Positions 59,406 through 64,000 of a stretch of 64,000 nucleotides of DNA are shown one piece after another. Location of the stretch: contig CM022303.1 in NCBI GenBank assembly GCA_011799875.1, positions 283,543,009 through 283,607,008 on the forward strand, read 5' to 3'. The stretch's first letter is position 1. Every line of letters starts with the position of its first letter. The stretch is from Thinopyrum elongatum. Lineage: Eukaryota > Streptophyta > Magnoliopsida > Poales > Poaceae. The position numbers were made by a program, and so were the translations under genes. The notes beneath the pieces were generated by a model, which was not told the origin of the DNA, ran no database searches, and saw only the letters and a list, made by a program, of their open reading frames with translations.

Positions 59406-61037
59406 ATATTAGTAGGCTAGCTAGTGATCGATCAGTAACTTGTAAACACTGAGCGAACAGAAATAAGGAACTACTAGTAACTTGTAAACACTGAGCACAT
59501 AGAAATAAGGATCATGCTGTGCACAGTAGTAAGAGCCGATCCGTTCGAAATGTTCACACGAGACTCACAGGCCTGGCTTTGTAATATGTTCCCATTAATA
59601 GCCCAAATTCACAACCAACTAGTACGATTCCCATACATAAGATCAACATGTTAATGCATCTCAATGATTCACAGATCATATACAATATGTAGCTCCTAAA
59701 GCAAAGATCAAGAAAAAACATCTGTTCTTGCTACTAACATGGATGCTTCTCTGGGCCAACATTCAGTACAGAGTGAAATACAAATTTGATTGTGAAGTCT
59801 ACATTTCCACTTGCAAACGTAAGTGGTTTCACCAAAAGATGGAACCATGAGAGTGAACCACACATGATGGAGGAACATCCACTGAAATATGAGTTGGTCA
59901 TCTGTCGATCACATGACGAGACTATTTTCGGAATACAACTTTAACTTTGGCAAAATGATGTCCATTGGATAATCAGAACAAAGCAATGAAGAACCTAGTG
60001 TTGGCCAATAAATAGTACAGTACTACTTTTGTGCAGTCCATGAAGCGACTATCCAATCTTTCCGTGTCTATTTTCAAATGGCACTGCATGCAGTGATTAT
60101 ACTATTCTCTTGTGCAGTTCCACAAAAATTGAGGTCACTTTGTTTGTTCGCCAAATAGCAACGGTCAGGCAACTATTTGCACAAATATCAACCAGCTAGT
60201 TAACATATACCCCACCTTGTTTTTTCAGTTTAAACACGCCTCTGCTAGTCGTTTCCGCTTAGCATCTGTCATGTTTTGCACTGGACAATTTGGTACTGAA
60301 CTGATTTGATGGTACAGAGCAGAAATATAGCGCCTATTCTTCATTAGACCAAGGATATCCATGTTTGCAGTGATGGAAGAGGTGAAATCCACACAACCAA
60401 AATTGAGCATCCAATCATTGAATCATGTCCTGCACCACCAATGTAGGTCCACCATGCTAATAAATTTACATGCAAACCACTAATATTACTATCTAATGAC
60501 AGTACAAAAACAGTAGCAAGATAGTAGCAAACCATGTACCTTGGTAATGAACAGCTCATAGTGCCACCAATTGGATATAGCTGTTTGGAAGAAAAAAATG
60601 CTTATAATGTTGAACCAGTTGGACTTATTGTGCAGTTCCACTAAAATCGAGCATCCCTGTTTGCACAGATCTTGAAAGTGTGGTTACTATAAAAGTGGCA
60701 CTAGTTGAAGCATAGACTCACAAATATAAGCATTCCAATTTCTTAATGGGAAATGGTAGCAAGACTGTTTCTAACCACCTATTTGAAGGAATAAATAAGG
60801 CAACAACGGCCGATGTCAGGAAGGCATACATAGTATTTTCTAAAAGATTGAACCATTCCTGACCTTTCCTCTTCTTTTAAGCATTTTTTGTGCAGTTCAA
60901 CTAAAATAAAATACCATCACCGCCTTGACAATTCGGTGACACTGTACAAAAAAAATGACTTACCATTACATCATGATGTCAGGTATGTAATGACAGGCAA
61001 TAGAGACAAACATGCAGACCTCCTCCGATAACATAAT
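59406..61037. other. Unassigned AT-rich stretch
   Basis: No gene and no element ends were recognised. Short direct repeats are present: GTAACTTGTAAACACTGAGC (59429 and 59478) and TTGTGCAGTTC(C)A-CTAAAAT-like motifs at about 60110, 60633 and 60889. It may be further CACTA_A sequence, an older element or unique DNA. Confidence 0.4.
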
Positions 61038-63878
61038 TGTAGCGACCCGACCCGAATGGATCGAATCTCTGTGTTCAAGTGTCATCCCTGGATCGGTAAT
61101 GCTGACACACACAGTACTCGAAGGATTTATAACAGAGTGCAATCACACACTTATTACATCGAATGTCTCAAAAAAGAACTGATTACAATAAATATGGCTT
61201 AAGGCCATCTAAATAAGATAACAGCGGAAGGCTTGGAAGATAAAGTGAGTCCATCAACTCCAACGGCATAGCTGAGTGCACGACAACGACCTAGCACACC
61301 TTACTCTTCGTCTGAAAAGTCTGCAACATGATACGTTGCAGCCCGAAACGGGTCAGCACATGGAATATGCTGGCAATATAACACAGTAGAGCAATGAACA
61401 GAATAATTGCTAATACTACATGCATATTTGGCTGGTGGAAAAGCTCTAGGGTTATACTGTTTTGCGAAAAGCCAATTTTTCCCTACAACAAAGGAATATA
61501 TTTTATTTAACTATCATGGTGGTTGTTGAACATTGAGAAGGTAAATCCCCCTCTCAATCCCAATTAAAAGTAATCATTAACCCCAACAAATTAATTTAGA
61601 GTGATGGGATTCAATATGATGATCCAAGAACCAGATACTCAAGATGTCCATAACCGGGGACACGGCTAATCATGATTAGTTTGTACACTCTGCAGAGGTT
61701 TGTGCACTTTTCCCCACAAGACTCGATCTCCTCCGTTGGATTTCTCGCACTTCATGGTGTTTGAGAAACGGATGACCGAGACACAGTCTTTCAGAAACAT
61801 TTACTCCTTACTCTGGGTAGACAGTTACACCTACTTTCCCCTACATCTGCTAGCCTACCACTGAAAGAGGTCATGTAACATACTCAACTATGCTAGAGCC
61901 CATAATAGCTTGTGGCTGCACACGGAAGTTTCTAGCATGAATAATCTTATGATCCCTTTGAGCCTGGGTGGCGGACCGTAGGAGGATCACACGGTATATC
62001 CCCGGGATCTCCTAGGACAACACTGGTATATCCCCAGGTGCCCAAACAAGCAATCCACCCAGATGTGTATTAAAGTTGCCACCTTAAGTTGAACCATTAA
62101 TTAAAAATCTCACATCGGTCATGGATACACTCAAAACCCAATCCACGTCTACGAGCATAGCATGGCAATATAAGCATAGCGTAGAAGTAACTCCCAAGGG
62201 TTTGATATTAAAAAAAAAAGGCAATAGGTTCTACCTCATCATCTACTTCCCAATACCCACAAGTTAATCACATCCTAATCATGCAGTGTTTGAGGGTCAA
62301 AACTAATGCATAAAAACTGGGTAACGAAGAAGTATGATCAATGTGTTACTTGCCTTGCTGACGATCTGCAAATCCTAGAGACTCGTAGTAGCACGCTTCG
62401 CACTCCGGGTACTCTATCGCAAACAAACAATAGCATACATAAGCAATCAAGCGAAGATGCACGGGTAAAATCCAAATGAGAAGACCTAACCAGAAAGTTC
62501 AACTGAAGAACTCCAGTTTGCAAAAAGAATCGAATCAAACGGAGCAACGAAACTCAAACTGCGAAAGAAACAAGCTTCGATTACTAATCTGGACTAAAGT
62601 CAAATTTTACAGTAGCAAAAACTTGTTTAAGTTGGTTAAACAGAAAGAGGGCTTCGAGACGAAGATCTAGGCGCTTGAATCGCCTGATTCCGACAAACGA
62701 GCGAAAAGTTATACTAAAAGGAAAATCGGATCAGAAATCGCGATCGAAAATAATCGCGGAAAATCCAAGAAAAAGAAAACTAACGAACAGGCTAACGAAC
62801 GAACGTTCGCTGTCTGCGGTTAAACGGTGAAAACCGTTCGTTAAAACGAACGTACGGACGAACGTCCGCTAAATAACTAAACCGACGGAAAACCGATCTA
62901 AAAAGAATAAACCGGTATTTAAAAAAAAAACCGAACCTAGATCTAGGGTTTAAACAAAAACCGATCGGTTTTCTCGCGAAAACCGAGGCGGCGGCGGGAT
63001 TCCGGCGAGGCTCCGGCGGGCAGCGGCGGCGGCGAGGCGACGGGGCGGGGCGCGGCGCGGCGGCGCGATGCGGCGGCGGCGGCGTCCGGCAGCGGCGGCA
63101 GCGGCGGCGAGCGGCGGCGGCTGGCGCGGCGAGGGCAGGCGGCGCGGCGGCGCGGCGAGGGCAGGCGGCGGCGGGCGGCGGCGGCGGCTTGGGGCTCCAG
63201 GGGGGGCCCCGGGTCGGCTTTTTAAGGGGGGAGGGGGTGGCTTGGGCGAGGGGGCGACGGGGCGGAGGCGCGACGGCGGCGGACTCCGGGAGAGTCCCGG
63301 TCGGCCACGGGGAGGAAAGGCGGCGGCGAGGCTGCTGGGCCGGCTGGGCTTCGGCCCAGTTCGGTCCGGCGGAGGTTTTTTTTTTTTTTTTAAATAATTC
63401 CGCGCAGACACCAAACAACATAAAAGAAATACTAAACGGACTCCAAAATTCCCGAAATAAATTTTCCCCATCCTCTAAAACTCCGGACAAGGTAAACATT
63501 TATTGGGACTCTAATGCAATTTTGAAAAATGCATATTTTTTCTAAATCCAAATAAAATGACAATAAAAATCCAAAAAAATATTATTTGATTTTAATATTT
63601 TTCCTCCAATATTCAATATTTTGGAGAAGTCATATTATCTCCTCTCAGATATTTTTAATATGAAATATTTTCGGAGAGAAAATAGTTAAAACCAAATTGA
63701 TCCCTGTTTCAATATTTGAGAAAATTCAAATTAGTGAAAACGGTGGTGACTCCCAACTCTTCTCGTGTGGTCCTTGAGTTGCTTAGAATTTTCGAGGATC
63801 GCAAAACGAAATGCAAATAAAATATGATATGCAGTGAATGATTATGTATAACATTCCAAATAAAATTGGGATGTTACA
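61038..63878 (-). repeat. 3' LTR of a third gypsy retrotransposon (Del/Tekay-like)
   Basis: Starts TGTAGCGACCCGACC and ends GGGATGTTACA, so the ends are TG...CA with a TGTA/TACA inverted pair. Length 2,841 bp. Just beyond the right end the minus strand reads CTTAAGGGGGTAGGTT, a polypurine tract, so this is the 3' LTR of a minus-strand element whose body lies to the right. A strongly GC-rich block (62975-63370) is part of the LTR. The left target duplication cannot be checked without the other end. Confidence 0.8.
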
Positions 63879-64000
63879 AACCTACCCCCTTAAGATGAAT
63901 TCCGCCCTCGAGATTCGGGTTGGCTAGAAAACAGGTGTGGGTGGTCCTTACGGAGGTCTTCTTCGGCTCCCAGGTGGTTCATCTTCGGTATGGTGACTCC
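63879..64000 (-). pseudogene. C-terminal end of gypsy pol (chromovirus-type), cut by the window edge
   Basis: On the minus strand the sequence gives AEEDLRKDHPHLF, the usual tail after the chromodomain in Del/Tekay chromoviruses (WE-E-DLR--P-LF). Another frame gives LANPNLEGGIHLKGVG and ends in a TAA that overlaps the first bases of the LTR; this resembles the other common ending of the family. Only about 120 bp are visible, so frame and integrity cannot be settled. Confidence 0.55.

Noticed and set aside
62792..63499. Open minus-strand frames of 173-235 codons rich in Pro, Arg and Ala
   Set aside because: They come from the very GC-rich block of the LTR, overlap each other in several frames and show no family motif.

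Overview
This window is plant nuclear DNA and most probably comes from a Triticeae grass (wheat, Aegilops, barley or rye group). I infer this from large CACTA elements whose ends begin CACTACAAAAAAAA, an Athila/Sabrina-like LTR family ending in GACGTATCA, Stowaway MITEs and a Del/Tekay-type gypsy end. I see no intact host gene. Almost everything is transposable element, nested several layers deep, and every large coding region carries stops or frameshifts.

Layout. 1-2549: decayed Mutator-like (MULE) transposase. 2862 onward: CACTA_A, an old outer CACTA transposon that has been split three times: by LTR retrotransposon RLG-1 (5423-13365, target duplication GAGGG), by a second transposon of its own family, CACTA_B (13524-45961, 32,438 bp, target duplication AGG), and by LTR retrotransposon RLG-2 (47424-58459, target duplication ACGAG). 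RLG-2 in turn carries a 3,043-bp CACTA_C (54706-57748, target duplication AAA) in one of its LTRs. CACTA_A can be followed to about 59.4 kb; its right end is not found. 61038-64000 is the 3' LTR and the last bases of the internal region of another gypsy element, which leaves the window.

CACTA_B holds the two genes expected of an autonomous En/Spm-type element, transcribed divergently. TNP2-type transposase (minus, 22759 to 19309, four exons) runs toward the left end. ORF1 of the TNPA/Ptta (Transposase_24) type (plus, 36504 to about 44262, many exons) runs toward the right end. Both are broken by stops and frameshifts. Between the left end and TNP2 lies a TATA-box-bearing GRF zinc-finger gene with a C-terminal membrane segment (18050-18730), also pseudogenised. 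ORF1 shows a striking internal change: a 1,114-bp unit carrying one symmetric phase-0 exon is repeated in tandem (38.7-41.7 kb), so that the protein would gain a 59-residue module per copy without losing frame.

RLG-1 and RLG-2 are two members of one family, both on the minus strand. They have about 1.55-1.60 kb LTRs, a tRNA-Asp-type primer binding site, gag and aspartic protease, but no reverse transcriptase, RNase H or integrase. They are therefore non-autonomous. CACTA_C has captured two exons and the intervening intron of a nuclear gene for chloroplast 50S ribosomal protein L35.

Order of events, inferred from nesting: CACTA_A first; RLG-1, CACTA_B and RLG-2 inserted into it; CACTA_C last, inside RLG-2. 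All coordinates of exons and boundaries were read by eye from splice motifs, reading frame and target-site duplications.
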